This document shows positions 18,830-28,085 of a stretch of 64,000 bases of DNA, piece by piece. Each line of letters opens with the position of its first letter. Positions within the stretch are counted from its first letter, which is position 1. The stretch is from Pseudarthrobacter equi. Lineage in GTDB: Bacteria > Actinomycetota > Actinomycetes > Actinomycetales > Micrococcaceae. The notes beneath the pieces were generated by a model that did no database searches, was not told the DNA's origin, and saw only the letters and a program-made list of their open reading frames with translations. Location of the stretch: positions 310,001-374,000 of the forward strand of contig NZ_LT629779.1 in NCBI RefSeq assembly GCF_900105535.1, read 5' to 3'. The position numbers and the translations under genes are program-made.

Positions 18830-19032
18830 CAGTCCCAAATCGAGCAGCCACGCATCCGCCTCCTACGGCCTTACGTCCCGGCGTTGACGAGATGACCCAG
18901 TAGCTCCCTCAGTCATGGGGTCCCTGATAGTAGTCAGAACTTGCAGAGCCATACCTAAAGGGTGACTAGGTTCAGCCAAAGAGCCGGTCGCAGCCATAGC
19001 AGCCCCGTGAGACATGCGGATAGGTGAGCAGA

Positions 19033-19048
19033 TATTTCACGTGAAACG
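19033..19048. other. parS site, one core mismatch
   Basis: TATTTCACGTGAAACG; core position 1 is A, not G, and the last outer base is G. Confidence 0.8.
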
Positions 19049-19103
19049 GAAGCAGTACCCGCCTCGACCCTGTGATCGCAATACTCTGCTCCTGAGACTG
19101 GCC

Positions 19104-19119
19104 CGTTTCACGTGAAACA
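19104..19119. other. parS site
   Basis: CGTTTCACGTGAAACA; perfect core, 71 bases from the previous site. Confidence 0.93.
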
Positions 19120-20007
19120 TATCATCCGCCCGATCACTATAGTCAGGACGGGCGCTAACAGGCGAGTGCATCCAACTTGGCAAACGAATTGTCCTGAGCC
19201 CAACCTATAAGCGTGCTGAGCTTTCGCTCGGAGGCGGACCGAAATCATCAAGGGCACCGCGTGCGAATCGCTCGTAGTTCACCAGGATGACGACAACCCG
19301 GGGCATGAGAGAGGTTGCGACGGCCGACCGCCAGGTCTCCAAATGGGGGAGCTGCGCCAGACTGCCTACCAGCCAGAGAGACGCTGTTACTAGCGGTCCA
19401 TGGATCCGTCTCCGTGCGGGAGGGCGCAATCCTGCAGCATTCAAGAGTCACACTCTGGCGCCCGCAGGCTTCCCAGGCCTGCCAGCCGACACGATGCAGC
19501 GTGAGGAATGCCGCTGAACAAGGACCCAATAGAAGGTGATGCCGTCTTGGGAAGCAGACCAGACTGCAACTTACTCGACATCTACTGTCGGATCCAGGGC
19601 GGCTCTTCAAGTGCCGGACGGGACCCCCACGCCATAAGCCTGTTCGCCGCGGCTCCGCAGGTTCGCGTTTCTCTAGCGAACAGCAGTTCACCTGACAGGA
19701 CCTCGCCGCCTCTACCAGGAGAGGCGGCCCGCCGAAGACAGGGGTGAAGGCCATAGGCCACCGGGCACGTATGGTCCTCGGCATGCCTCATTGAGCCGGA
19801 GGGTCTTTTATAGCGGCATACCGGGCGAACCATATGGGACCCTGACGACCCCTAAGAGACCGATACTGATCAGCCAACCGGGAACCTCGCAATGGACTGT
19901 GGCCGGTGCCATTGCGACTGTGCGTAGCCCACGACCGCAACTCGGGTGATCGGCGGCTGCTGCAGCAAGGCAGGAAAGGGTGCCCGGCCGTGTTCTTTCC
20001 CACAACT

Positions 20008-20416
20008 TTATCCACAGCCACCGTCTCCTCAATCCACAGAGTTATCCACAGCTACTTCAAGGCGCCACAGCGGGTATCCTGGGGTGGCGGAACGCCGGCT
20101 GCCGTGTCATTGGGAACGGCGCAGATCATTGAAGGATCTGGCTGGCTCCGAGCCGCTGGTCCACACCGGGCAAACCAGCACTTGAGCCGCTGGATCAGCC
20201 ACATTCGTACTATTTTAGATGCGCGAACGTGCCCCAACGGCAATCTTCTGACGCGGCCTCAAGTCCGTGCTCCGTTTCACGTGAAACGGCTCCCTGTTGG
20301 GCGCAGGTTGGTCGTGAGAGGCGTTCCGTCTCTCCTCGGCATGAGAAGGTAGGAGAAGCCAAAGCCTGGTCTTGTCCACAGATCTATCCACATTGTTATC
20401 CACAGGTTTATCCACT
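20008..20416. other. DnaA-box cluster inside the parS region
   Basis: Perfect TTATCCACA at 20008-20016, 20042-20050 and 20396-20404; TTGTCCACA at 20372-20380; one-mismatch CTATCCACA at 20384-20392 and TTATCCACT at 20408-20416; a weaker CAATCCACA at 20030-20038. All seven read in the same direction. They form two tight groups about 330 bases apart, with a parS (20273) between them. It lies about 9 kb from the dnaA-side oriC boxes. DnaA binding is inferred from the boxes. Confidence 0.75.
20273..20288. other. parS site
   Basis: CGTTTCACGTGAAACG; perfect core. It sits between the two DnaA-box groups. Confidence 0.93.
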
Positions 20417-21347
20417 ACTGCCCACAGCTCAGGTGAGACTCGGCCTCCCCGCCCTCATGCAGTCTCAAGCCCCGGCAGGACCCTGACGTCAGACGGGTAT
20501 CACTGCCGGAGGACGAGGCACGAGATGCCCAGCCGCCGACGTGTCGCGGCCCCACCGCGGACCCGCGCCTGCCGACAGACTGCCTGAACGGAATGCGTAC
20601 AGTCCCAGAGCCAATCAAAAGCATGCTCGAGTTCCTCAATGAAGCCGCAGGGCCTGGACCAGCCGCTCGGAAGATGCACGCACTCTCGAGACGCGCGTCT
20701 AGGAGCGTGTCGTCAACAGTCCGGGGCATGCGGCTGGATAAACGCACTGAGGTGCAGGGGAGGGAGGCCCAACGCGGCCGAAGTGAAAGTGACCAATGTC
20801 CGACCACCCCGGATGCACTTCGGCTCTGACTGCATGGTCTTCTTAGGCGGCTCTTCGATATCTCCAGCGAACCAACCAGCATTGCCCACCGCCCCTCAAT
20901 TGCAGGCAGCGCCTGCGCAACCGGAGTGCAGTAGAGCCTCGGCCTCCTCAGTCATCAGATGACTTAAGGAGTACCCTGGAGGTTCACTGCATGCGTCCTG
21001 CACGGCAGGCCATACTTCCAGAGCCGCTGAGAGTGCCCTGGGAGCTCGCAGAGGCGGGCTTGGGCGCCGAAGTTTCCCAGGAGGGAACGCGTTGGGTATA
21101 GGGCTCTCCCGGTGTGATCTGGGGTCTGGTAGCTGGTGCCCGGTGGCTGCCGTCGGCTGGTCGGTTCTCGGCTACACCCACCGCCGGGATTGAAGCACAG
21201 GATGCCCCTGTGGCCACGATAGGCCGGGTCCAGTGTGGCAAGACACCGGTGGGAATGACGGCCGGCTGCGTTCGAGAAGCTATGAGCGCCGCGGCATACA
21301 GGCCAGGACCGATTGCAGAATATGAAAGGACGCGAGTCCTTGGTTGG

Positions 21348-21363
21348 CGTTTCACGTGAAACA
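21348..21363. other. parS site, first of a phased quartet
   Basis: CGTTTCACGTGAAACA; perfect core. The next three sites follow at 125, 126 and 129 bases. Confidence 0.93.
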
Positions 21364-21472
21364 TGCCGCCGTACCGGGCGCCACGGCATTTTTAACGACA
21401 GGGGGTTGCTGCCGGTAGGACTTGCCGTGCCACGGTCACTCACCCCGATGGGCATCATGCTCGTCAGCTCCG

Positions 21473-21488
21473 AGTTTCACGTGAAACA
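21473..21488. other. parS site, second of the quartet
   Basis: AGTTTCACGTGAAACA; perfect core. Confidence 0.93.
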
Positions 21489-21598
21489 TTGCCCTGACTT
21501 CCGCCGCTTTGTCAGGGTAGTGGTGGTAGGCAATATTGCCGAGGCATCCTGCCCCTCATCGTCACTGTGACTGTTGGAACTAGGTCTTCAAGGCTCTG

Positions 21599-21614
21599 CG
21601 TTTCACGTAAAGCA
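21599..21614. other. Degenerate parS, third of the quartet
   Basis: CGTTTCACGTAAAGCA; two changes within the 14-base core, both in the right half. It keeps the ~126-base spacing, so it is probably a decayed or weak ParB site. Confidence 0.6.
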
Positions 21615-21727
21615 CCAGGACAAGAGCAGCTCCCATATTTGTACCTTGTCGACGAGGCTGCCGGCACGGAGCCCGGCCTCACCTGTTGTCTTCGAGCAAT
21701 CCGCTCCGTGGCCTCTGTAAGTGGGGA

Positions 21728-21743
21728 TGTTCCACGTGAAACA
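21728..21743. other. parS site, one core mismatch, fourth of the quartet
   Basis: TGTTCCACGTGAAACA; one T-to-C change in the left half. Confidence 0.85.
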
Positions 21744-22638
21744 ACTTGAGATGCTCCATGAACCTCTGTGTCGAACACCCTCCGTCGACGCGATTAGCGA
21801 GCGGAGCTGTGGCTGGGATCGACGAACCCAAAGAATGGGCGAAGACATTGGCCAGAAATCTAAGACTTCCAGTACGGGATGCGGAAAGCTCGCCACTGAC
21901 GAAGTCCGCGGCTAGCGACATTCTTACCTCCAAGCGACCCCAACAGGACCTTGAGGCAGAACTAAAGCTACGAACCTGACCAACATGTCGACCGCCAAAC
22001 ACATTCGCAGGTAGGTCACCTAGCCAGGTATTTGCCATCGAGTTTTCGGCTTTTCACCGCTTGGGAAGTACCTGAAAACACTCGAAAACCCATCAGAGCG
22101 CTATCGCTTCCAGAGGTAGCAGCATCAGAATCTATGATCAGCGACCCCAACGCTACCCGTACTGAGCGGCTACTCGAGGTGCAGCGCGCCTTTAGCTGTT
22201 CCGATCTGCATCAGGATTCGAAGTAGATGGAGCCTACAGAACCCGTTCCGGAAGCGACCGCGCATGATCCGACGTGCACGGTGGGGATGAAACTAAGGTG
22301 AGGAGCTGGAGTATTTGCCTGCCCATCCAAGAGATTCTTGAGGACTGTTTGCGGTCCTGTTCCTGCGCGAAGAATACTGATGCATGCAGTAGAGGTGGAT
22401 TCCTGCTTCCGGTCCTCAGCACGACACGCTGCATCCTTCGGCCGCCCGCACACCCGGCCTCCGTCGACAAAGGAGGGCAGCGGTCCAAAGAGCTCTACGG
22501 TCCAGATGCCCAGATGCCCCAAGTGAATGGAAGATTCTCGACCGGCACCTGCCTTCGGTCGCAGCCCTCACCCGGCAGTCGATGAAGACGCGCTAACTGC
22601 ACCCAAAGTGGTCGCACAACAGCCGACGACAATGGCAA

Positions 22639-22654
22639 AGTTTCACGTGAAACA
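22639..22654. other. parS site
   Basis: AGTTTCACGTGAAACA; perfect core. The nearest of the array to the 3' end of parB. Confidence 0.93.
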
Positions 22655-22871
22655 CGCCCGTCCCAAGAGGACCCGCACCCACCGGCACCAGGTTCGTGGA
22701 ACTGAGATACATGCGACGGATATCTCGGCTGTGCACTTCAATCTGCGCCACGGCGTCCACTCGGAAAGTTACAGTCGTGTCCGCGCACCCATGCCGCGCG
22801 TGCGCTGGAACGATTCGCGTTCAGGAAGTACAGCCTGAACGCTTCTCTCCCGGTACTTGAGGTTAGACAAG

Positions 22872-22907
22872 ACAGGAGGCCCGGTTCAAAAGAACCGAGC
22901 CTCCTGT
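22872..22907 (-). terminator. Terminator of the rpmH-parB gene series
   Basis: 16-bp stem with one mismatch (ACAGGAGGCCCGGTTC against GAACCGAGCCTCCTGT) and a 4-base loop, 12 bases beyond the parB stop. The minus-strand tail reads CTTGTC, only moderately U-rich. Confidence 0.82.
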
Positions 22908-22919
22908 TGATCACTACAG

Positions 22920-24236
22920 CTAGTTAGCCGAATCTGGCGCCAAAACGTCCATGATGCGGTTCAAGTCCTCAACACTGGCGAACTCAATACTGACCTTACC
23001 CTTGCGGACGCCCAAGGAGATCTTGACGTTGGTATCCAACCGGTCGGAAAGGGAAGATGCAAGGTAATCAAGACGCTCGTGCCGCGCACCGGGGCGGGGG
23101 ACATTGTTCTTGGCCGGGGTGGCCGGATCCTGGTAAAGGGTGACAGCCTCTTCCGTGGCCCGCACAGACATTCCCTCAGCGACGATCTTCTGGGCCAGGC
23201 GCTCCATCGCAGCAGCGTCCGGCAGGGACAGCAGTGCACGCGCGTGGCCGGCCGAGAGGACACCCGCTGCCACCCGGCGCTGTACAAGCGGGGGGAGCTT
23301 CAGAAGGCGCAGGGTGTTGGAAACCTGTGGTCGGGAACGGCCGATCTTGTCGGCCAGCTGCTCATGCGTTGTCCCGAAGTCCTCCAGCAACTGCTGGTAC
23401 GCGGCTGCCTCTTCGAGCGGGTTCAGCTGGCTACGGTGCAGGTTCTCCAGTAGGGCGTCGCGCAGAAGGTCATCGTCAGTCGTTTCACGGACGATTGCCG
23501 GGATAGTGTCCAGGCCGGCTGCCTGCACTGCCCGCCAGCGGCGTTCGCCCATGACGAGCTCATACGGCTCGATACCATCTTCAGTTGATTTACGGACAAC
23601 AATTGGCTGGAGGACGCCTATTTCACGAACAGAGTGAACAAGCTCCGCCATATCATCTTCGTCGAAGACTGAACGCGGCTGTTTCCGGTTGGGATGGATG
23701 TCCGCAACAGAAATCTCGGCGAAGTGGGCACCCGGGACCTCCACCAAGTCAACCCCGTTGTCAGCGGCTCGGACATCGGCCACCTCACCGGACGGGGAAC
23801 TGTCCGTCGAGGGAGACGAGGGAGTCACATCGGACGCGGGAGCCACCGCCTGCGGGATCGGCGTCGGCGTGGCTGGGACCGTATCCGGAGCGGCTGAAGC
23901 GGCATCTGCAACCACAGGAACATCAGCGGCAGCTGCGGACTTCTTTGTGGTGCTGCCTGTGGCCCGCGCAGCACCGGAAGGTTTCTTCGGCGCTGGAGCC
24001 TTCGCGGGTGCTGCTTTCTTCGTGGCCGGCGCGGATTCACGTGGGGCTGCAACTGACGGCACGTCCGGCTTGCCCATGCCTTCAGCTTCAACGGGCTCGG
24101 ATTTTTTACGGCCTTCCGGGAAGAAGAGATCCACCGGACGCGACGCAGCGGCACCGTTGCCCTGACCGTTGGACGCGCCCGAACTAGGAATCAGCGCGCC
24201 AAGTCCGCGGCCAAGGCCCCGTCGCTTCTCGCTCAT
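22920..24236 (-). CDS. parB: Chromosome partitioning protein ParB
   Basis: 438 residues. It starts [17 protein letters not shown], the conserved N-terminal ParA-contact helix of ParB/Spo0J. A long Ala/Pro-rich linker to residue ~175 follows; this extended linker is characteristic of actinobacterial ParB. The core then has [11 protein letters not shown] (box I), [13 protein letters not shown] (the arginine patch of the CTP site), [14 protein letters not shown] (box III), the helix-turn-helix [17 protein letters not shown], and a C-terminal dimer domain. It binds parS and spreads as a CTP clamp. Its array of sites begins just beyond its own 3' end; parA lies 66 bases upstream. Confidence 0.96.
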   Translation of the reverse strand: MSEKRRGLGRGLGALIPSSGASNGQGNGAAASRPVDLFFPEGRKKSEPVEAEGMGKPDVPSVAAPRESAPATKKAAPAKAPAPKKPSGAARATGSTTKKSAAAADVPVVADAASAAPDTVPATPTPIPQAVAPASDVTPSSPSTDSSPSGEVADVRAADNGVDLVEVPGAHFAEISVADIHPNRKQPRSVFDEDDMAELVHSVREIGVLQPIVVRKSTEDGIEPYELVMGERRWRAVQAAGLDTIPAIVRETTDDDLLRDALLENLHRSQLNPLEEAAAYQQLLEDFGTTHEQLADKIGRSRPQVSNTLRLLKLPPLVQRRVAAGVLSAGHARALLSLPDAAAMERLAQKIVAEGMSVRATEEAVTLYQDPATPAKNNVPRPGARHERLDYLASSLSDRLDTNVKISLGVRKGKVSIEFASVEDLNRIMDVLAPDSAN

Positions 24237-24302
24237 GGGTAAATCCCTCCAGTGGTAGAGCCGGGCGTAGTCCCGACTCCGGTCGATGCAGTATTGAAGA
24301 TT

Positions 24303-25370
24303 TTAGCGTTCTGCTATTTCAGCAGCGGCTTCCAGGTAGGACAGGGCACCGCTGGAGGAAGGGTCATACGTCATTACAGTCTGCTGGTAGCTTGGCGCTT
24401 CGGAGATGCGTACAGAGCGGGGGACCACTGCGGAGAGCACCTGCTCAGGGAAATGCGTCCGGACCTCCGCCGCAACCTGGGCGGCAAGGTTGGTACGGCC
24501 GTCGTACATGGTGAGCAGAATGGTGGAAACAACCAAGTCGGCGTTCAGGTGCTTCTGGATCATTTCAATGTTCTTGAGCAGCTGGCTCAGTCCTTCCAGC
24601 GCGTAGTACTCGCACTGGATGGGAATGAGGACCTCATTGGCCGCGCAGAACGCGTTGACCGTCAGGAGGCCCAGGCTGGGCGGGCAGTCGATGAAGATGT
24701 AGTCGAGCCGTTCCTCACCGTTCTTTTCCCGGGTCTTGGCGTAGACATCGATGGCCCGGCGCAGCCGCTGTTCGCGCGCCACGAGGGACACAAGTTCGAT
24801 TTCCGCCCCGGCGAGGTGGATGGTGGCAGGAGCGCAGATGAGCTTTTCCATGTCGGGGCACTGCGCCACTACATCTGCCAGCGCCACGTCATTGATGAGG
24901 ACGTCGTAGATGCTGTCCACGTCGGCATGGTGCTCGATGCCAAGGGCTGTGGAAGCGTTGCCCTGCGGGTCGATGTCGATGACCAGCACGTTCAGCCCGG
25001 CAGCTGCCAGCGCGGCAGCGATATTCACCGTGGTGGTGGTCTTGCCAACACCGCCCTTTTGGTTCGACACAGTGAAAATCCGGGTCTTTTCGGGTCGCGG
25101 AAGGCGGCGGCCCATCAGCTTTTCGCGCCGCTTGGTCTCGTGGGCGAGCTCGCGGGCAATGGGGCTGGAATCGTCAATCGCATCGATAACGTTTGATCGA
25201 CCCGCAGCGGTTGTTTCACGTGAAACAAGTACTGATGAAGAGTTGCTCGCAACCGGTTTCGGGTGGTTTCCGCCTCGTCCAGGAATACTAACCGGGCCAG
25301 AGACAGAACGTGCTGACCCCAGCGTCACAAACGGTGGTATCCGTTGTGTGGAGGCTTCACTACTTGTCAC
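24303..25370 (-). CDS. parA: Chromosome partitioning ATPase ParA
   Basis: 355 residues from GTG 25370. A ~95-residue N-extension of low conservation precedes TVSNQKGGVGKTTT, the deviant Walker A of ParA/MinD ATPases (residues ~105-111). VIDIDPQGNAS is the switch I/A' region and DYIFIDCPPSLG is Walker B. A perfect parS lies inside the N-extension and is translated as LVSRET. The true start could be further inside, but no better Shine-Dalgarno is seen. ParA moves ParB-parS complexes over the nucleoid and, in this phylum, also contacts polar proteins. Confidence 0.94.
   Translation of the reverse strand: MTSSEASTQRIPPFVTLGSARSVSGPVSIPGRGGNHPKPVASNSSSVLVSRETTAAGRSNVIDAIDDSSPIARELAHETKRREKLMGRRLPRPEKTRIFTVSNQKGGVGKTTTTVNIAAALAAAGLNVLVIDIDPQGNASTALGIEHHADVDSIYDVLINDVALADVVAQCPDMEKLICAPATIHLAGAEIELVSLVAREQRLRRAIDVYAKTREKNGEERLDYIFIDCPPSLGLLTVNAFCAANEVLIPIQCEYYALEGLSQLLKNIEMIQKHLNADLVVSTILLTMYDGRTNLAAQVAAEVRTHFPEQVLSAVVPRSVRISEAPSYQQTVMTYDPSSSGALSYLEAAAEIAER
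25212..25227. other. parS site within the parA coding region
   Basis: TGTTTCACGTGAAACA, a perfect 16-mer, about 2.6 kb from the last site of the intergenic array and inside the non-conserved N-terminal extension of ParA. Confidence 0.95.
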
Positions 25371-25459
25371 TGGGGCACACTCACTCTCGTTCAGCCAATT
25401 TTGCTGCCGTTGTCTAGCCTAACTGCTGCACCCGGCAGACCGAGGTCACCGGGCCCTTA

Positions 25460-26110
25460 CTAGGACTTCTTTTGGGGCTTGTTTACAACGATGCGTACTA
25501 CCGTGGTGGGCTCCTCAAGGAGGTTGTCACCCACGGTGAGTACTGATGTCTCAACGCCACCCAGTTTCCTGATGGCTTTGGCGGCTTTTTCGATCTCTTC
25601 ACCGGCACTGCGGCCCTTGATGGCGATCACTTCGCCCTTGCCGGCAAGCAGGGGGATGGTCAGTCCCGCAAGGTTTGTCAGGGCAGATACGGCCCGGGCG
25701 GTCACGACGTCGGCTTCGACATTGCCCACGGCAAGCTCGGCGCGGCTACGCATGACCGTGACGTTGTCCAGGCCGAGGTCGTCAACCACTTCCTGGAGCC
25801 AAATTACCCGGCGTTCCAAGGGTTCGATGAGGGTCAGTTCAAGATCCGGCCGGGCTATCGCCAGGCACAGCCCCGGAAGCCCGGCACCGCTTCCAACATC
25901 CGCCACGTGGCTTCCCTGCGGAATCTCGCTTTCGATGACGGCACAGTTGAGGACGTGGCGGCTCCAGAGGCGTGGGATCTCCCGAGGACCAATGAGGCCC
26001 CGTTCAGTTCCGGAGGTTGCCAAGTGCTCAACGTAGCGCTTTGCCAGATCCAGCCGATCGCCGAAAATCTTCTCAGCAGCCCGAAGTTCGGCAGCCGTGA
26101 TGTCAACCAT
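25460..26110 (-). CDS. rsmG: 16S rRNA m7G527 methyltransferase
   Basis: 216 residues from ATG 26110, 19 bases after the jag stop; a TTG at 26146 is in frame but lies within jag. S-adenosylmethionine-binding loop HVADVGSGAGLPG near residue 60, then RPDLELTLIEPLERR and VTARAVSAL, all typical of RsmG/GidB. It methylates N7 of G527 in 16S rRNA; loss gives low-level streptomycin resistance in other bacteria. It sits in its conserved place between jag and parA. Confidence 0.95.
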   Translation of the reverse strand: MVDITAAELRAAEKIFGDRLDLAKRYVEHLATSGTERGLIGPREIPRLWSRHVLNCAVIESEIPQGSHVADVGSGAGLPGLCLAIARPDLELTLIEPLERRVIWLQEVVDDLGLDNVTVMRSRAELAVGNVEADVVTARAVSALTNLAGLTIPLLAGKGEVIAIKGRSAGEEIEKAAKAIRKLGGVETSVLTVGDNLLEEPTTVVRIVVNKPQKKS

Positions 26111-26129
26111 GGTTAGCGGCAGCAATTCT

Positions 26130-26696
26130 CTAGTCAGCGGATACAACGATATGGCGGCCGTTGCCTTCGCCTTCGGACTCGCTCACGAGTCCCAGGTCGG
26201 CAACGGCGTCGTGGACAATCTTGCGCTCGTAGGCACTCATGGGCTCAAGGGCAACGGGCTTGCCGGTCTCCTTGACCGAAGCAGCAGCGTCTTCGGCAAT
26301 CTTCTGCAGGTGGCCGGTACGTTCCTGCCGGTAGCCGTTGATGTCCAGCACCAGGCGCGAGCGGCTTTCAGTGGCAGACAGGACTGCAAGACGCGTCAGT
26401 TCCTGCAGTGCCTCGAGGACTTCACCGTCCTCACCCACCAGGCTCTCCAGTCCTTCGGTCTCCTCTTCGGCGACGATGGAGATGTACGTGCGGCCGTTGC
26501 GGACCTCGATGTCGATATCGCCATCGATATCAGCGATGTCCAGCAGTTCCTCGAGGTAGTCAGCCGCGATGTCGCCCTCTTCTTCCAGCCTGCTGGCAGC
26601 AGAAGGTTTTACGGACGAACCGTCCGCAGTGCCGGACTCGTCGCGGTCCTCGACCACGTCTTCGGAAAGGGCGTGTTCGGTGCTCTCGGCTGACAT
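26130..26696 (-). CDS. khpB: Jag/KhpB single-stranded nucleic-acid-binding protein
   Basis: 188 residues. An acidic N-tail of ~35 residues is followed by a KH-like region (YLEELLDIADIDGDIDIEV, then GEDGEVLEALQ) and a C-terminal R3H region with LEPMSAYERKIVHDAV. The Jag-N domain of Firmicutes is absent, as usual in actinobacteria. The ATG follows the yidC stop with no gap. RNA-binding partner role, often with KhpA, tied to cell elongation in other Gram-positives. Confidence 0.92.
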   Translation of the reverse strand: MSAESTEHALSEDVVEDRDESGTADGSSVKPSAASRLEEEGDIAADYLEELLDIADIDGDIDIEVRNGRTYISIVAEEETEGLESLVGEDGEVLEALQELTRLAVLSATESRSRLVLDINGYRQERTGHLQKIAEDAAASVKETGKPVALEPMSAYERKIVHDAVADLGLVSESEGEGNGRHIVVSAD

Positions 26697-27677
26697 CTAC
26701 TTCTTCTTCCTGTTCTTACGTTGTGGCTGTACGCGCTGTCCCTTGGCTTCGGCGATCGCGGCTGCGGCTTCTGCCTCAGCCTCGGCGGCGGCGTCCTTCT
26801 TTCCGGTCAGGATAGACAGCGCGGGCAGGCCTTTGGCGGCCCGACGTTCAGCAAGGGCCTTGGCAGCAGGGGAACCAGGCGTGGGCATCCGGCGGATGAC
26901 GAAGAACTGCTGGCCCATGGTCCAAAGGTTGGTGGTGGTCCAGTAGATCAGGACACCAATGGGGAAGTTAATGCCACCCACACCAAAGACGATGGGCAGG
27001 ATGTAGAGCATCATCTTCTGCTGGCGCATGAACGGGCTGGCCATCGCCTCTTCAGACATGTTCTTGGCCATGATCTGCTTCTGGGTGATGAACTGCGACG
27101 CCGTCATGGCGAGGATCATCACGATGGAGAGGATCCAGACGGCAGTCTGGTTGCCGCCACCGCCGCCGTGCAGCAAGGAGGCCGACAGCGGAGCTCCAAA
27201 AATGCTCGACGCATCGAACTCGACAACCTGCTCGTGGCTCATGGCGCCAATGCCGTTGCCCTGGTCCTTGGCCTGGGAGATTCCCGACAGCACCTGGAAG
27301 AGTGCAAAGAAGAAAGGCATCTGGATCAGCATGGGAAGGCAGGCCGAGAACGGGTTGGTCCCGTGCTTCTTGTACATGGCCATCTGCTCCTGGGCCATGG
27401 CCTGGCGGGAGAGCTGATCGGTCTTGCCCTTGTACTTGTCCTGCAGCTTCTTCAGGTCAGGCTGCAGCAGCTGCATGCCGCGCTGTGCCTTGATCTGCTT
27501 GACGAACACCGGGATCAGGGCGGCACGGATCACCAACACCAGCCCAATGATGGACAGCGTCCAGGTCCAGCCGTTCGCCGCGGGCATCCCGATGGTGCTC
27601 AGTCCATCGTGGAATCCAATCATGATGATGGAAACCAGCCACTTGAACGGGGCCATGATTGTTCCAAAGAAGTCCAT
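26697..27677 (-). CDS. yidC: Membrane protein insertase YidC
   Basis: 326 residues with about five membrane helices. N-terminal helix FKWLVSIIMIGFHDGLS; core sequences RAALIPVFVKQIKAQRGM (with the conserved functional Arg) and NPFSACLPMLIQMPFFFALF; C-terminal MLYILPIVFGVGGINFPIGVLIYW, diagnostic of YidC/Oxa1. The C-tail is strongly basic (KKKK), able to reach the ribosome. It inserts small membrane proteins alone or with SecYEG. Cotranscribed with yidD (15-base gap) and jag. Confidence 0.95.
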   Translation of the reverse strand: MDFFGTIMAPFKWLVSIIMIGFHDGLSTIGMPAANGWTWTLSIIGLVLVIRAALIPVFVKQIKAQRGMQLLQPDLKKLQDKYKGKTDQLSRQAMAQEQMAMYKKHGTNPFSACLPMLIQMPFFFALFQVLSGISQAKDQGNGIGAMSHEQVVEFDASSIFGAPLSASLLHGGGGGNQTAVWILSIVMILAMTASQFITQKQIMAKNMSEEAMASPFMRQQKMMLYILPIVFGVGGINFPIGVLIYWTTTNLWTMGQQFFVIRRMPTPGSPAAKALAERRAAKGLPALSILTGKKDAAAEAEAEAAAAIAEAKGQRVQPQRKNRKKK

Positions 27678-27692
27678 ACTTATCCCTATTCG

Positions 27693-28085
27693 TCAGGCCG
27701 CACTGCGGCCTTCTTCATTAGTCCGAGCAACCAGGTACTTGTCTGGGTTGTTCAGCACAACAATTGTGGGGGTCTGGTTTTCAGGCCATTCCCGCTTGCC
27801 CGCGGGGACGTGGTCCACTCCGCCGGCGTTCCATGGGTGGCAGCGGCCCAGGCGGCGGGCAGCCAGCCAGGTTCCTTTAACAGCGCCGTGGACGGTGACA
27901 GCTTCAAGGGCGTAAGCCGAGCATGAAGGAAAAAACCGGCAGACCTGGCCGTACAAGGGTGAAACCACCTTGCGGTAGGCCTTCAGCAGGAGAATGAGGA
28001 TGTTCCGGGGCGCGTTCCAGAGAAACAGCAGGACGGCGGCGGGAACAGGATGAAGATGGGCGACGACGGCGGTGGCGTTATGCAC
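27693..28085 (-). CDS. yidD: Membrane protein insertion efficiency factor YidD
   Basis: 130 residues from GTG 28085 (AAGGGG about 8 bases upstream), overlapping the rnpA stop by 8 bases. The core ILLLKAYRKVVSPLYG and CRFFPSCSAYALEAVTVHG, with its conserved cysteines, then GTWLAARRLGRCHPW, is the YidD (DUF37) signature. The C-terminal ~45 residues are longer than the E. coli protein. It is a membrane-associated helper of YidC, and here is coupled between rnpA and yidC. Confidence 0.95.
   Translation of the reverse strand: MHNATAVVAHLHPVPAAVLLFLWNAPRNILILLLKAYRKVVSPLYGQVCRFFPSCSAYALEAVTVHGAVKGTWLAARRLGRCHPWNAGGVDHVPAGKREWPENQTPTIVVLNNPDKYLVARTNEEGRSAA

Larger units (their letters stand above)
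17608..22871. other. 5.3-kb gene-free centromere-like region with parS array
   Basis: No frame on either strand shows codon bias, a family motif or a good start. The base composition is visibly lower in G+C than the flanking genes; for example, the line at 18061-18120 is about half A+T. The stretch lies between the trxA and parB terminators. It contains ten good parS sites plus one degenerate copy, and a group of DnaA boxes at 20008-20416. The ParB/ParA genes follow directly. I interpret it as the origin-proximal centromere; nothing else that I recognise is in it. Confidence 0.85.

Noticed and set aside
20964..21458. Minus-strand frame of 164 codons in the parS region, plus other 60-150-codon frames there
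   Set aside because: Poor codon bias, no motif, no good start, and several run through parS (giving FHVK or VSRET strings). Treated as chance frames.
17608..22871. Hidden tRNA or known structured RNA in the gene-free region
   Set aside because: Scanned for T-arm GTTC(A/G)A contexts and acceptor pairing; none folded into a cloverleaf.
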